This document shows positions 44,645-53,268 of a stretch of 64,000 nucleotides of DNA, piece by piece; the first letter of the stretch is position 1; each line of letters opens with the position of its first letter. The DNA lies in contig NZ_QXED01000001.1 in assembly GCF_003583365.1 (NCBI RefSeq), positions 1,240,001 through 1,304,000 of the forward strand. The letters are read 5' to 3'. The position numbers and the translations under genes were made by a program. The stretch is from Fibrisoma montanum (GTDB taxonomy: Bacteria > Bacteroidota > Bacteroidia > Cytophagales > Spirosomataceae). A model generated the notes under the pieces. That model did no database searches, was not told where the DNA came from, and was given only the letters and a program-made list of their open reading frames with translations.

Positions 44645-47077
44645 ATGAAGCTCCTCTATAGTTGTCTGTTCACGTTTTGTTCTTGCCTTCTCTTTTATAC
44701 AACCAGCGCAACCGCTCAGGATACGGGGTCTCTAACGGGTGTTGTCACTACCCTGGATGCCAAGCCGGCCGCTTTTGTGAACGTAGCGCTTAAAGAAATA
44801 CGGAAAGGGACTATCACGGCCGACGACGGTTCGTTTGTTCTTAAATCCATTCCGAGTGGTACGTATACCCTGGTCGTTACTTACGTTGGTTTGCAGCGCC
44901 AGGAGAAACCGGTAACCGTCGTTGCGGGTCAGACAACCACCGCTGACGTAACGCTCTCTGAAAACGCGGCTCAGCTCAATGAGGTTGAGGTTACGGGTAC
45001 CCGGCAGGTAGTGACCTTCGGGAAAGCTAACATTGCCCCGCTCGATCTGCCCCAGACAACGGGTATTGTCAGCAGAGTAGTTATTGAAAATCAGCAGATA
45101 TCGCGCCTGGGCGACGCCCTCAAAAACGTGAGTGGAGTGTCGCTGACCCAGCAGCGGGGTGGTGTTGCCGAAACCTTCTCGGCCCGAGGCTATAGCATCA
45201 GCATTGCCGGAGCAGCCGGCAGCATTTTCAAAAACGGAGTAATTTCCAATACAGCCGGTTTTCCGGAGGCCAGCACCCTGGAATCGGTTGAAGTGCTGAA
45301 GGGTAGTGCCGCTTTGCTGTATGGTAACGTATCGGGCGGCCTGGTTGTCAACATGGTCACTAAAAAACCGAAGTTCACCTACGGGGGCGAAGTGTCTATG
45401 CGGGTTGGCAGTTACAACCTGCTTAAACCCATCGTGGATGTGTACGGACCGCTGGCCAAAAACCTAGCGTTTCGGGTGGTTGGTACGTATGAGAAAGCGA
45501 AAAGCTACCGCGATGTCGTCAAAACGGATCGGGTATACGTCAATCCGTCGCTGCTGTACCGGCTCGGCCAGAAAACAACCGTTTTGTTGCAGGGCGACTA
45601 CCTGCGCTCAAACCTGACGCCCGATAACGGTGTCGGTTCGTTGAATGCCAACCAGCAGGCCGTTATTCCGACCAACATCCCCCGGTCACGTTTCATCAAC
45701 ACCCGCTGGGCTTACAACAACATGGATCAGACGAGTGCGTCGTTGACCGTTGACCATGCTTTCAGCAATACCTGGCGGCTGAATTTCATTACGTCTGCGC
45801 AACGTACCGATATCAGTTCCTACGGAGCCGGAGTTCCGAACAACAATATTGCCGCCAACGGTGACTGGAGCCGCTCACTGAGCCGGGCTAAAACCAGCGA
45901 ACTAAACTACACGGGTCAGCTCAACCTGAATGGTCGGTTCAGCACCGGACCGATCGAACACCAGACGCTGGTGGGTACCGATCTGGTCAATATCGTCAGT
46001 GTCAGCAATGCCTTCACCATCACAAGTGGCGGCAAACCAGTTGTGACTTATGACAGAATTAACATCCTTGACCCAAATAAATTTGAGGTTCGGAATGACA
46101 TCCCGGATGCCACGGCGATCACCCGGACAACGTCGCCTTCGTACCGGATGGGCGTGTATGCACAGGATCTGATTAGCCTGACCGATAAGATCAAAGTGTT
46201 TGCCGGCCTGCGCTGGTCGTACCAGAAAGCGGTACAACCTCAGCTTCTCGACCTGCGCACCAATGCCGAATCAAGGAGTGCGACGGCCACAAAGTACGAC
46301 CGGGCTTTTTCGCCGAAGGTTGCCCTGATTTATCAGCCCTGGTCAACGAACTCGCTGTTCGCCAGCTACTCCAACAATTTCACACTTAACTCAGGCGTCG
46401 ATATTTACGGTCAGTTGCTGCGCCCTTCCATTGTCGACCAATATGAGATTGGGTCGAAGAATGAGCTTTTGGGCGGTAAACTCTCAGCCAATGTCAGTGT
46501 CTATCACATTGTCAACAGCGACTTCGCGCAGATGGCACCGTTCAAGCTCGATGGTTCACCCAATACGGACGCTAACGTAAAAGAGTTTACCGGCGAGACG
46601 ACCAGCGACGGGCTGGAAATTGACCTCAATGGCAATTTGTCCCGAAACCTGTTCTTCATTGCGGGGTACGGGTATAACTACATGCGATATACGCAAACGT
46701 CGACGGTAAAAGGAGCGCCGATTCTGGGCGAGCGCCTGATTAATAACCCCGCTCACACTGCCAATGCCACTATCTTTTATACGTTCGATCTGCCGCAGCT
46801 TCGTGGCCTGAAGGTAGGCGCGTCAGCCTTCTATACCGGTGCGCGGAATGGCGGGTTGAACAACACCGTTGGACAAACGCCTGAATTCAACCGCCTGATT
46901 CCGCTGAGTGGCTTTACTACAATCGACCTTACGGCCGGCTACACCTACCGGAAAATATCCCTGCTGGCTAAGGTATCGAACATTACCAACGAATTGAATT
47001 ACCTGATTCACGACCGATACAGCATTATGCCGATTCCGCCCCGCCAGTTCGTTACAACAGTGTCGTACCGATTTTAA
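44645..47077 (+). CDS. TonB-dependent siderophore-type receptor
   Basis: 810 residues, signal peptide 1-24 (ATAQ). Carboxypeptidase-regulatory-like domain (about 28-110), plug (about 130-270, with VVIENQQISRLGDALKNVSGV, RGYSI and VEVLKGSAALLYGN), then a 22-strand-type barrel ending VSYRF. The plug motifs are those of the ferric-siderophore receptor group (FhuA/FecA/FoxA type), so the likely ligand is an iron or other metal chelate. The BNR-repeat protein gene follows 45 bases on and is probably co-transcribed. Divergent from an ArsR-type regulator. Confidence 0.94.
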   Translation: MKLLYSCLFTFCSCLLFYTTSATAQDTGSLTGVVTTLDAKPAAFVNVALKEIRKGTITADDGSFVLKSIPSGTYTLVVTYVGLQRQEKPVTVVAGQTTTADVTLSENAAQLNEVEVTGTRQVVTFGKANIAPLDLPQTTGIVSRVVIENQQISRLGDALKNVSGVSLTQQRGGVAETFSARGYSISIAGAAGSIFKNGVISNTAGFPEASTLESVEVLKGSAALLYGNVSGGLVVNMVTKKPKFTYGGEVSMRVGSYNLLKPIVDVYGPLAKNLAFRVVGTYEKAKSYRDVVKTDRVYVNPSLLYRLGQKTTVLLQGDYLRSNLTPDNGVGSLNANQQAVIPTNIPRSRFINTRWAYNNMDQTSASLTVDHAFSNTWRLNFITSAQRTDISSYGAGVPNNNIAANGDWSRSLSRAKTSELNYTGQLNLNGRFSTGPIEHQTLVGTDLVNIVSVSNAFTITSGGKPVVTYDRINILDPNKFEVRNDIPDATAITRTTSPSYRMGVYAQDLISLTDKIKVFAGLRWSYQKAVQPQLLDLRTNAESRSATATKYDRAFSPKVALIYQPWSTNSLFASYSNNFTLNSGVDIYGQLLRPSIVDQYEIGSKNELLGGKLSANVSVYHIVNSDFAQMAPFKLDGSPNTDANVKEFTGETTSDGLEIDLNGNLSRNLFFIAGYGYNYMRYTQTSTVKGAPILGERLINNPAHTANATIFYTFDLPQLRGLKVGASAFYTGARNGGLNNTVGQTPEFNRLIPLSGFTTIDLTAGYTYRKISLLAKVSNITNELNYLIHDRYSIMPIPPRQFVTTVSYRF

Positions 47078-47122
47078 CAACCAGTTTTACCCGTAAAAAA
47101 TAAGTGTTCATCCTAATTCGCT

Positions 47123-48406
47123 ATGAAATACAGACTTAACCTATTGTTGTGCCTTGGCTTGCTCGCGGCCGTTATGCACAACGGCCATGCCGCCGACAAG
47201 TTTGCCGACCCCACGCGGGCCTATGCCGTTCCATTCCTGATGCAGACACCTCAGGGTCAGGTGGCCATGTCGTGGACCGAGAAAGACGATAACGGAGTTG
47301 TGTACTTCTACTGGGCGCTCTCGCCCGACAAAGGCAAGACCTTTGGCGACAAGCAACTGATCCATTCATCGGCGGGCATCGGCAACTCACGGCTTATGCG
47401 TCCCCGGCTGCTCTTCAGGAAAAACGGCACCATGATGGCGGTTTTCGCGCTGCGCGGTCCGGAACAGGCAGCCACGCAGGCGACTACAAACCAGGATGCA
47501 CATGCCGGCCACGGTGCGGGCGCAACCCATCATGAAGGTCACCAGCCGGCCGCTCCGAAAGCAAATGCCGGTGGTGGACGGCCGCGCGATCTGCAAATTG
47601 TCTATGCTGTATCGAAAGACGGCGGTAAATCCTGGACGCAGCCTGCCTCCGTTCACAGCGATAAATCGCCGAACGTAGTACGTGGCTTCTTCGATGCAAC
47701 GGTGCTGGCAAACGGGGAAGTAGCCGTAGCGTACCTGAATGACATTGAAGGTAAGGCTCACTCACGGGACCTCCGGTTTGTTACGTCGTCGGGCGATTCG
47801 TTCAGTGCAGAGCGCACCCTCGACCCCTTCGTTTGCGATTGCTGCCCGATCAGTCTGCTGGTCGATCCGAAAGGCCAGCTGCACATGTACTACCGCGAAA
47901 ACAACGATAACGTTCGGGACATCGCTACGATGGTGTCTACCGACAACGGCAGGACATTTTCGAGCCCCCGCATTCTGTTCAAGGACAACTGGAAAGTGAA
48001 CGGTTGCCCCCACTCGGGTCCAACGTCGGCGATCGGTACCAACGGGCCGCTGGTAGCCTGGTTCTCGGGCGCCGAGGATTCACGCGGCATTCGTCTGGTT
48101 ACGGATGCGGGCAAGCGCCTGTTTGTGATCGACGAACCAACGGCAAAGAATGCGTATCTGGTACAGGCTCCGCAGTCGTCCGTGTTGCTTTGGGAGCAAG
48201 TAAAAGCTTCTGAAAATGAGCCGACCGCTACGATTGCTTACCGGACGCTGAGCGGTTCAGCAACGCCCACGACGCAGTTTGTGCCCAACGCCCAGGGCGG
48301 CTCCAACGCCAGTGGCATTGTGGTTGGCAACCAACTGCTGGTGGCCTACGAAGTGATCAAGCCCAACGTCAAGAATTCAATTGAATGGGTTAGTGTGAAG
48401 CTATAA
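47123..48406 (+). CDS. Exported BNR/Asp-box propeller protein with Cys- and His-rich sites
   Basis: 427 residues, signal peptide 1-23. Asp-box repeats (SPDKGKTFG, SKDGGKSWT, STDNGRTFS) indicate a sialidase-like six-bladed propeller. Sialidase catalysis is doubtful: I cannot place the arginine triad. Unusual elements are a histidine-rich insertion (about 119-140, HAGHGAG and HHEGH), a C-D-C-C cluster at 238-241, and Cys295/His297 (GCPHSGPT). These look like metal ligands or disulfides. Position behind a siderophore-type receptor supports a metal-related role, which is inference. Followed by a perfect palindromic terminator. Confidence 0.85.
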   Translation: MKYRLNLLLCLGLLAAVMHNGHAADKFADPTRAYAVPFLMQTPQGQVAMSWTEKDDNGVVYFYWALSPDKGKTFGDKQLIHSSAGIGNSRLMRPRLLFRKNGTMMAVFALRGPEQAATQATTNQDAHAGHGAGATHHEGHQPAAPKANAGGGRPRDLQIVYAVSKDGGKSWTQPASVHSDKSPNVVRGFFDATVLANGEVAVAYLNDIEGKAHSRDLRFVTSSGDSFSAERTLDPFVCDCCPISLLVDPKGQLHMYYRENNDNVRDIATMVSTDNGRTFSSPRILFKDNWKVNGCPHSGPTSAIGTNGPLVAWFSGAEDSRGIRLVTDAGKRLFVIDEPTAKNAYLVQAPQSSVLLWEQVKASENEPTATIAYRTLSGSATPTTQFVPNAQGGSNASGIVVGNQLLVAYEVIKPNVKNSIEWVSVKL

Positions 48407-48428
48407 ACCGCTCTTTCTGAATCTATAC

Positions 48429-48461
48429 AAAAGGACCCGGTACGTACCGGGTCCTTTTTTT
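48429..48461 (+). terminator. Palindromic intrinsic terminator
   Basis: 30-base perfect palindrome (48429-48443 with 48444-48458) centred on GGTACGTACC and followed by T residues to 48461, 23 bases after the BNR gene stop. Confidence 0.88.
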
Positions 48462-48603
48462 ATGTTGGCAGCGATTGATTGACAGTAAGCCATGGTCCTA
48501 TCAGGCAAAGTAGGTATACGACTTGTGAACATCGCCCCCAAACAGGTGTGCGGAAGGTAAACTGTGGCTAGGAAATCGCGGTAGCCTTTGCCAGCGGAAG
48601 CAG

Positions 48604-48637
48604 AAAAGCCTTTTCGGTACTTAGGAAAGGCTTTTTT
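48604..48637. terminator. Second terminator-like hairpin
   Basis: 12-base stem (48604-48615 with 48624-48635, one G-U pair) and an 8-base loop, followed by TT. A-run on the left arm allows action in either direction. Confidence 0.6.
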
Positions 48638-48727
48638 GCTTTTGTTCACCTTTTGTTCACCTCATTGCTTACCATCCGTCTACGTTTGGTATACCCCAAT
48701 CTTTAGGAGCGCCATAAGCCACGTATC

Positions 48728-48735
48728 TACCTTTG
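48728..48735 (+). promoter_or_regulatory. Putative -7 box of the haloperoxidase-like gene
   Basis: TACCTTTG matches TAnnTTTG. Start near 48742, leader about 98 bases to ATG 48840. It supports that start over upstream in-frame codons. Confidence 0.45.
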
Positions 48736-48839
48736 CACCGTCATCACAGACGAGACAGAACAGCTCTTTTCCCCCTTGGCAGATTTGTCCGGCTGTGCTA
48801 CAGAATCAAAATCTTTTTCGCCAAAAACAACAAATTACA

Positions 48840-50222
48840 ATGAAACACAACTCAAAATTTACGCTGAAGCGTGCTACGCTGACACTTGTTGGGCTGAGCC
48901 TCCTGTCACTGCAAGCCTGCCATCCGAATTTGTCGGAAGAACCCGTCAGTCCCAAAACTAAAACGGCCGATCAGTTTAGTAGCGAGGTGGCTGTTAAGTG
49001 GGCCGATATGAGTCTTTACCTGGTTCGGAACAGTGCTGGGTTTACGCCACCAGTGGCTGCCCGGGCACTTGGCTACAGTGGCCTTACCATGTACGAGGCC
49101 ATCGTCAACGGAACAACAGATCATCAATCGCTTGCCGGTCAGTTGCAGGGTTTGTCCAGCTTACCCAAAGCAAATATCAGCCAGCCCTACAACTGGGCAC
49201 TCAGCGCCAATGCTGCCGAAGCCGTAGTTCTGAAGACGATGTTTGCGAATACATCCGCAGCAAACAAAGCAAAAATTGACTCGCTGGAGAATCAATTGCT
49301 GCTACAATACAAAGAGAGTGATCAGGCCGTAAATGAACGCTCGATTGCCTACGGACGTAGCGTGGCCGAAGCAATTGTTGAGTGGTCAAAGTCGGATGGC
49401 GGACACGAAGGTTATAATCGAAACTTTCCGTCGGATTATAAAAACCCTGTTTTTGCCGGTTCCTGGCAGCCAACCGAAAACGGGCAACAGATTCCTTTAC
49501 AGCCATACTGGGGCAAGAACCGGACGTTCTTATCGGCTAATTCAACGATCGACTTGCCCGCCCCACTACAGGTATCAACCGAGCCGGCATCATCGTATTA
49601 CAAACAATACGCGGAGGTCTATACCAAAAACAAGTCATTGACTCAGGAAGAGAAAGAAATTTCCGTTTGGTGGGCTGACGACCCGAGTGAAACGTTCACG
49701 CCCCCCGGCCACTCATATAATCTGGCAAAGATTGTGGTGAACACATCGAAGGCTAATTTAACCACAGCGGCCGAAACCTTTGCTCGAGTGGGTATTACCG
49801 TTGCCGACGCCTTCATTCTCTGCTGGAAGTGCAAATACACGTTTAACAACGAGCGCCCCTTTACGTTCGTTCGGCGGACCATTGATCCAAACTGGGTACC
49901 GTTCTGGCCGGCACCGCCGTTTCCGGGTTATACCTCCGGGCATGCCACCCAGTCGGCTGCAACAGCGATAGTTTTAGGTTCATTGTACGGTGATAAGTTC
50001 ACCTTCACCGATGATACTCACGTTGGCCGCATTCGTGATACAAAGCGAAATGTAGATTTCAAAGCTCGCTCGTTTACCTCATTCTGGGCCACTGCTGAAG
50101 AGTCTGCTCTGTCTCGTTTCCTGGGCGGCATTCATACCCGGCAAGACAATGAGATCGGCTTATTAGAAGGCCGCAAGCTTGGGGAAAACATCAATGCTCT
50201 CCGGTGGAAGAAAGCCATCTGA
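48840..50222 (+). CDS. Vanadium-haloperoxidase/PAP2-family lipoprotein
   Basis: 460 residues from ATG 48840. A lipoprotein signal ends in LLSLQAC. The three vanadate/phosphate-binding signatures are complete: K-X6-R-P at Lys332-Arg339-Pro340, S-G-H with His368 (YTSGHATQ), and S-R-X5-H-X3-D at Ser425/Arg426/His432/Asp436. The fold therefore suits either vanadium-dependent halide oxidation or acid-phosphatase activity; the sequence alone cannot choose. Location is periplasmic or surface-tethered. A long upstream in-frame extension to 48588 is rejected because it spans a terminator and the promoter. Confidence 0.9.
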   Translation: MKHNSKFTLKRATLTLVGLSLLSLQACHPNLSEEPVSPKTKTADQFSSEVAVKWADMSLYLVRNSAGFTPPVAARALGYSGLTMYEAIVNGTTDHQSLAGQLQGLSSLPKANISQPYNWALSANAAEAVVLKTMFANTSAANKAKIDSLENQLLLQYKESDQAVNERSIAYGRSVAEAIVEWSKSDGGHEGYNRNFPSDYKNPVFAGSWQPTENGQQIPLQPYWGKNRTFLSANSTIDLPAPLQVSTEPASSYYKQYAEVYTKNKSLTQEEKEISVWWADDPSETFTPPGHSYNLAKIVVNTSKANLTTAAETFARVGITVADAFILCWKCKYTFNNERPFTFVRRTIDPNWVPFWPAPPFPGYTSGHATQSAATAIVLGSLYGDKFTFTDDTHVGRIRDTKRNVDFKARSFTSFWATAEESALSRFLGGIHTRQDNEIGLLEGRKLGENINALRWKKAI

Positions 50223-50231
50223 ATAATGTGA

Positions 50232-50283
50232 AACTAAAAGGGGCCGTTGATAGGAGGCTTCCTGTTAACGACCCCTTTTAGTT
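50232..50283 (+). terminator. Terminator after the haloperoxidase-like gene
   Basis: 12-base perfect outer stem (50232-50243 with 50272-50283) extended inward by CGTT/AACG after one mismatch, with a further small hairpin in the loop. The right arm contains four T. Confidence 0.75.
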
Positions 50284-50414
50284 AAGTTGCCTCAGGCCTT
50301 AGTACGTTGGTTTTCAACTGGGTCACTCAGTAATCGAAGGGCAAGAACGAGGCTAGCTTTAGTCGTCAATTAAATCCAACTGAAGTAAGCTTGTCATTAC
50401 AGATTCAGCAATTT

Positions 50415-50858
50415 ATGTTACGTCCCTGGAGTTCAAGCGATGGCATTTGTAAATACGACAGCATTTACGCCAAAGAGTTACGCCGAATTTACCTTGAATC
50501 GCGCCAACAGACCTTCCACTGGTTTGACACGTCGGCTTACGAGCTTGATGATTTCGACCAGGCGACCCAAAATGAGGTTATCCGGGTAGCGCTGGTGGCC
50601 GGCAAATCGGTAGGATTTATCTCGTGGTATGAACCCGAAAACTTTATCCATAACCTGTTCATCGATAAAAATTATAGAAATCAGGGCATTGGCAAAGCAC
50701 TTCTTAACCATTGCTTAGCCGAACTTGGCCGTCCTTCCCGGTTGAAATGTCTACAAGAGAATGTTAAAGCTCTGGGCTTCTACCAGTCTCAGGGCTGGCA
50801 GATTGAAGCGGAAGGCAAATCCGACAATGGCCTTTACTATTGGATGCGTATCGATTAG
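50415..50858 (+). CDS. GNAT-family N-acetyltransferase
   Basis: 147 residues from ATG 50415; a TTG at 50391 would add eight residues. The acetyl-CoA pyrophosphate loop is clear (NYRNQGIGKALL), preceded by the beta-strand HNLFIDK and followed by NVKALGFYQSQGW, typical of the family. The substrate is an unknown amine. Cytoplasmic, single gene, convergent with the AraC remnant. Confidence 0.85.
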   Translation: MLRPWSSSDGICKYDSIYAKELRRIYLESRQQTFHWFDTSAYELDDFDQATQNEVIRVALVAGKSVGFISWYEPENFIHNLFIDKNYRNQGIGKALLNHCLAELGRPSRLKCLQENVKALGFYQSQGWQIEAEGKSDNGLYYWMRID

Positions 50859-50893
50859 TTCTGTTATCAAACACCTACCTCTATCGGTTGAGG

Positions 50894-51403
50894 TTAGTTG
50901 AACGATTGCCGGAATTCAAGCGGTGATACGTTCGTCTTGTTTTTAAACAACTTGCTGAACGACTGCGGATACTCAAAGCCGAGCTGATAGGCAATCTCAC
51001 TTACCGACAATGACGTAGTGCTCAATACTTCTTTCGCCGTATCAATCAGCTTATTCTGGATATACTGCTGCTGAATAAAATCAGGATGCACGATTAACCA
51101 CCAGCCGTTCATCGCTACCTGATCGGCTGCATCGGTAGAGATTACCTGGCCGGGCGAAAAGAACGTCATAACCCCCTAGTCAAAATCATTGTAATTCTGC
51201 CCGTACTTCATTTTCCCGGTGAAGTCTTTCTTGATGCAGATCGAATAAAAATTATAAACGAAACTGCCCAGCATAACCTAGCAGCTACCGGCGACATCGC
51301 TCAGGTTAATTACGCTAATCAGCGGATGCTCTGGTTTAGGCAGTAATAATATGTAATCAATTCAGAAATTGATTACATAAGGAGTATTCGTTGTCTTTTT
51401 CAT
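50894..51403 (-). pseudogene. Decayed AraC-family regulator (three in-frame stops, internal deletion)
   Basis: Reading the minus strand from ATG 51403 gives one continuous frame that looks like an AraC-type regulator: a start MKKTTNTPYVINF, then HPLISVINLSDV, then NFYSICIKKDFTGKMKYGQ, then GVMTFFSPGQVIS and GWWLIVHPDF, and finally the DNA-binding domain (LSVSEIAYQLGFEYPQSFSKL ... SPLEFRQSFN). It is broken by TGA at 51362-51364, TAG at 51278-51280 and TAG at 51176-51178. In addition the middle of the protein (roughly 100 residues, including the first HTH helices) is missing near 51070-51080, leaving HPDF joined to QQQYIQNKLI. An open frame 50894-51169 remains but is unlikely to be functional. 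Confidence 0.82.
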
Positions 51404-51420
51404 AGGTAGCCTGTATACAT

Positions 51421-51463
51421 CAACCGGAAGAACCAGGTATACTACACCCAATTCTTCCGGTTG
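51421..51463 (-). terminator. Hairpin between the two pseudogenes
   Basis: 12-base perfect stem (51421-51432 with 51452-51463) with a 19-base loop, just past the stop of the aldo/keto reductase remnant. No T-run, so weak as a terminator. Confidence 0.4.
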
Positions 51464-51475
51464 GTTCTGAATGGT

Positions 51476-51915
51476 TTATTTATCGATCCAGGCCATACCC
51501 GCTTCGTTATAGCGAGCCCCGGTCGATGTACCCAACGGGATAATGCTCAGGTCATCGACACTCAGCTTGATGTCGGCGGCAGCGGTATTCTGCTCAACGT
51601 ATTTAACACGCTTCGTCCCGGGAATGGGCACGTGCCCTTTGACGATCACCCAGGCGAGGGCCAGTTTCGACGGCGTTACTTTCTTTTCAGCGGCCAGTTT
51701 TTGATTTCGTCGACCAGGTCAAGATTTTTGTAAAACTATTCGCCCTGGAAACGGGAAATGCCTCTTTTGAAATCGTCCTCCGCAAAATCGTCCGGGCTTT
51801 TGATATCACCCGAAACAAAGCCTCGTCCCAGTGGTGAGTAAGCGATGAAGCCGATGCCAAGCTCGTTCGGTGTATCGATGATGCCCGCTTCTTCAACATC
51901 CCCATTTTCAGTGGA
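51476..51915 (-). pseudogene. Aldo/keto reductase remnant (5' truncated, stop and frameshift)
   Basis: The minus strand encodes the C-terminal half of an aldo/keto reductase: [19 protein letters not shown] followed by [10 protein letters not shown], a stop (TAG 51736-51738), FYKNLDLVDEIK, then a one-base loss in a T5 run (51698-51702), after which the frame continues as LAAEKKVTPSKLALAWV, PIPGTKRVKYVEQNT and GMAWIDK with a proper stop at 51476. The N-terminal half, with the NADPH-site start and catalytic tyrosine, is absent; the remnant abuts the stop of the lipoprotein gene at 51930. Relatives often sit next to AraC regulators like the neighbour. Confidence 0.8.
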
Positions 51916-51929
51916 ACGAGTTTATTGAA

Positions 51930-52700
51930 TTAGTTGGTAACCGCCAGTTTAAATTTCTGATTTGCAGCGTTGCCTTTAGTATCGCCCCGAACGGCGTCAT
52001 CAATGAAGTAATACAGTGGCTTTTGTTTAAACGTAACCTGCTGTTTACCATCGGGGCGGTTGATCACGCCGAAATCGCTGGTTCTTAAGAAAGTTGGAAC
52101 CGTTGCATATGGGGCGAAAAACTGAGGCCATACCTGCAGGCAGCCGCCCGTGCAGTTACTCACCTGTACGGCATCATTGTCGAACTGGTAGAGCGACCGG
52201 CCAGCGGCATCTACTAAGAACTTTGCGCCATTTTTGTCGGCTCCGAATACGGAATAGTTCGGATTGGCCACGAAGAATGTGTTGTTCAGGGCTCCGTTGC
52301 CTTTGGTTTCTCCGGGGGTTTCATCCTTGGCAAAGCGATATAACGGCCAACCCTTATACGTTGTCTGTAGCTTTCCGTCAGCACGGGTGATAGAACCGAA
52401 ATCTTTTACATTCAAACCTGAACCTATTGTCAGTGTTTCTTCAAAGAAAATTGGCCAACTAGTCAGGCAACCATCCGTGCAGGCGCTGGTACCATTGACA
52501 TCTTTCGTGAAAAAATACAGCGTTCTACCGGCTTCATCGGTCAGAAAGTTGCCCAGTGTGGCGTTGCTGCCAATTTTTACCTTCGCCGATACGTATGGTT
52601 CGGTTTCGGTTTGTGCCTGTTCGCAGGCGATTAAGCCAATAGCGAAGGAAAAACTTAAGGCTAATAGCCGTAGTGATGTTTGACAATACGTCTGTTTCAT
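51930..52700 (-). CDS. Secreted-repeat lipoprotein (Lipoprotein_15/COG4315-like)
   Basis: 256 residues. Lipobox GLIAC with Cys26. Two copies of a repeat follow: TLYFFTKDVNGTSACTDGC-LTSWP and SLYQFDNDAVQVSNCTGGC-LQVWP, each with a Cys pair and a tryptophan-proline end, then a partner segment (GWPLYRFAKDETPGETKGN; KPLYYFIDDAVRGDTKGN). This is the secreted repeat of unknown function found in many bacteria. It might bind a cofactor or ligand at the envelope. It follows the globin gene on the same strand with a gap of 101 bases. Confidence 0.87.
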   Translation of the reverse strand: MKQTYCQTSLRLLALSFSFAIGLIACEQAQTETEPYVSAKVKIGSNATLGNFLTDEAGRTLYFFTKDVNGTSACTDGCLTSWPIFFEETLTIGSGLNVKDFGSITRADGKLQTTYKGWPLYRFAKDETPGETKGNGALNNTFFVANPNYSVFGADKNGAKFLVDAAGRSLYQFDNDAVQVSNCTGGCLQVWPQFFAPYATVPTFLRTSDFGVINRPDGKQQVTFKQKPLYYFIDDAVRGDTKGNAANQKFKLAVTN

Positions 52701-52801
52701 CAGTTAATATGTTGTTATAGTTTGAAAAAATGTGCTTGTTAATTTTGTGCAGGCAACTAGTATTCAGCGCCTAAGCCATCCGTTTCGTTACCGCCAGTCT
52801 G

Positions 52802-53224
52802 CTATAAAATCTGCCGGGCATTGTATTGCATCGCGTTGGACAAGGTCTGATACAGGGTTTGCCAAGCAGTTTGTAGTTCAAGTGTCCAGCGCTCGCTGAG
52901 TAGACGTGCCAGCGTTTTGAGTAACACACTACCTACCAGATCATAATCGACGGCGTGCACTCCGTACGCTACGTGACGCTGAGCCAGGGCCCGCATTTCG
53001 CCTTCCAGTTCATCCGGGAATTGCAGATGAGCAACCAGAAACGTCATCATGTCCGTGAACTTGCGGGTCTGGGCGGCCAGGTCATTGTGAAACAGCGTCT
53101 TTAGAGCAGGGAAGTCCAGGAATAACGTTTTATAGAATAAGGCACTCATTTGTTCCATCTGCCCGGACTGAAGCAGGATGTAGCTCCACGAATGTTTGAT
53201 GATTAAAATCTGGCGTGCGTCCAT
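52802..53224 (-). CDS. Single-domain globin of the flavohaemoglobin type
   Basis: 140 residues from ATG 53224; an ATG nine bases earlier is also possible. The globin fold shows proximal His84 (AQRHVAYGV), Tyr31 at the B10 position (FYKTLF) and a Gln near E7 (Gln52), the distal pair used by flavohaemoglobins to handle oxygen and nitric oxide. There is no FAD/NAD reductase domain, so an external reductase would be needed. Likely in one transcript with the small gene upstream (44-base gap). Confidence 0.85.
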   Translation of the reverse strand: MDARQILIIKHSWSYILLQSGQMEQMSALFYKTLFLDFPALKTLFHNDLAAQTRKFTDMMTFLVAHLQFPDELEGEMRALAQRHVAYGVHAVDYDLVGSVLLKTLARLLSERWTLELQTAWQTLYQTLSNAMQYNARQIL

Positions 53225-53268
53225 AAGAATCAAGGTTATTTGAGCAGGCGCCTGCCCACTTTCGTCGC

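Larger units (their letters stand above)
48407..48839. other. Intergenic region before the haloperoxidase-like gene
   Basis: 433 bases with two terminator hairpins, a tandem TTTTGTTCACC direct repeat (about 48641-48662) and a -7 box at 48728. An open frame continuous with the next gene covers part of it, but the hairpin and promoter inside argue it is untranslated. Confidence 0.55.

Noticed and set aside
48588-48839. N-terminal extension of the haloperoxidase-like gene
   Set aside because: Would span a terminator hairpin and a TAnnTTTG box; a lipoprotein signal begins cleanly at ATG 48840.
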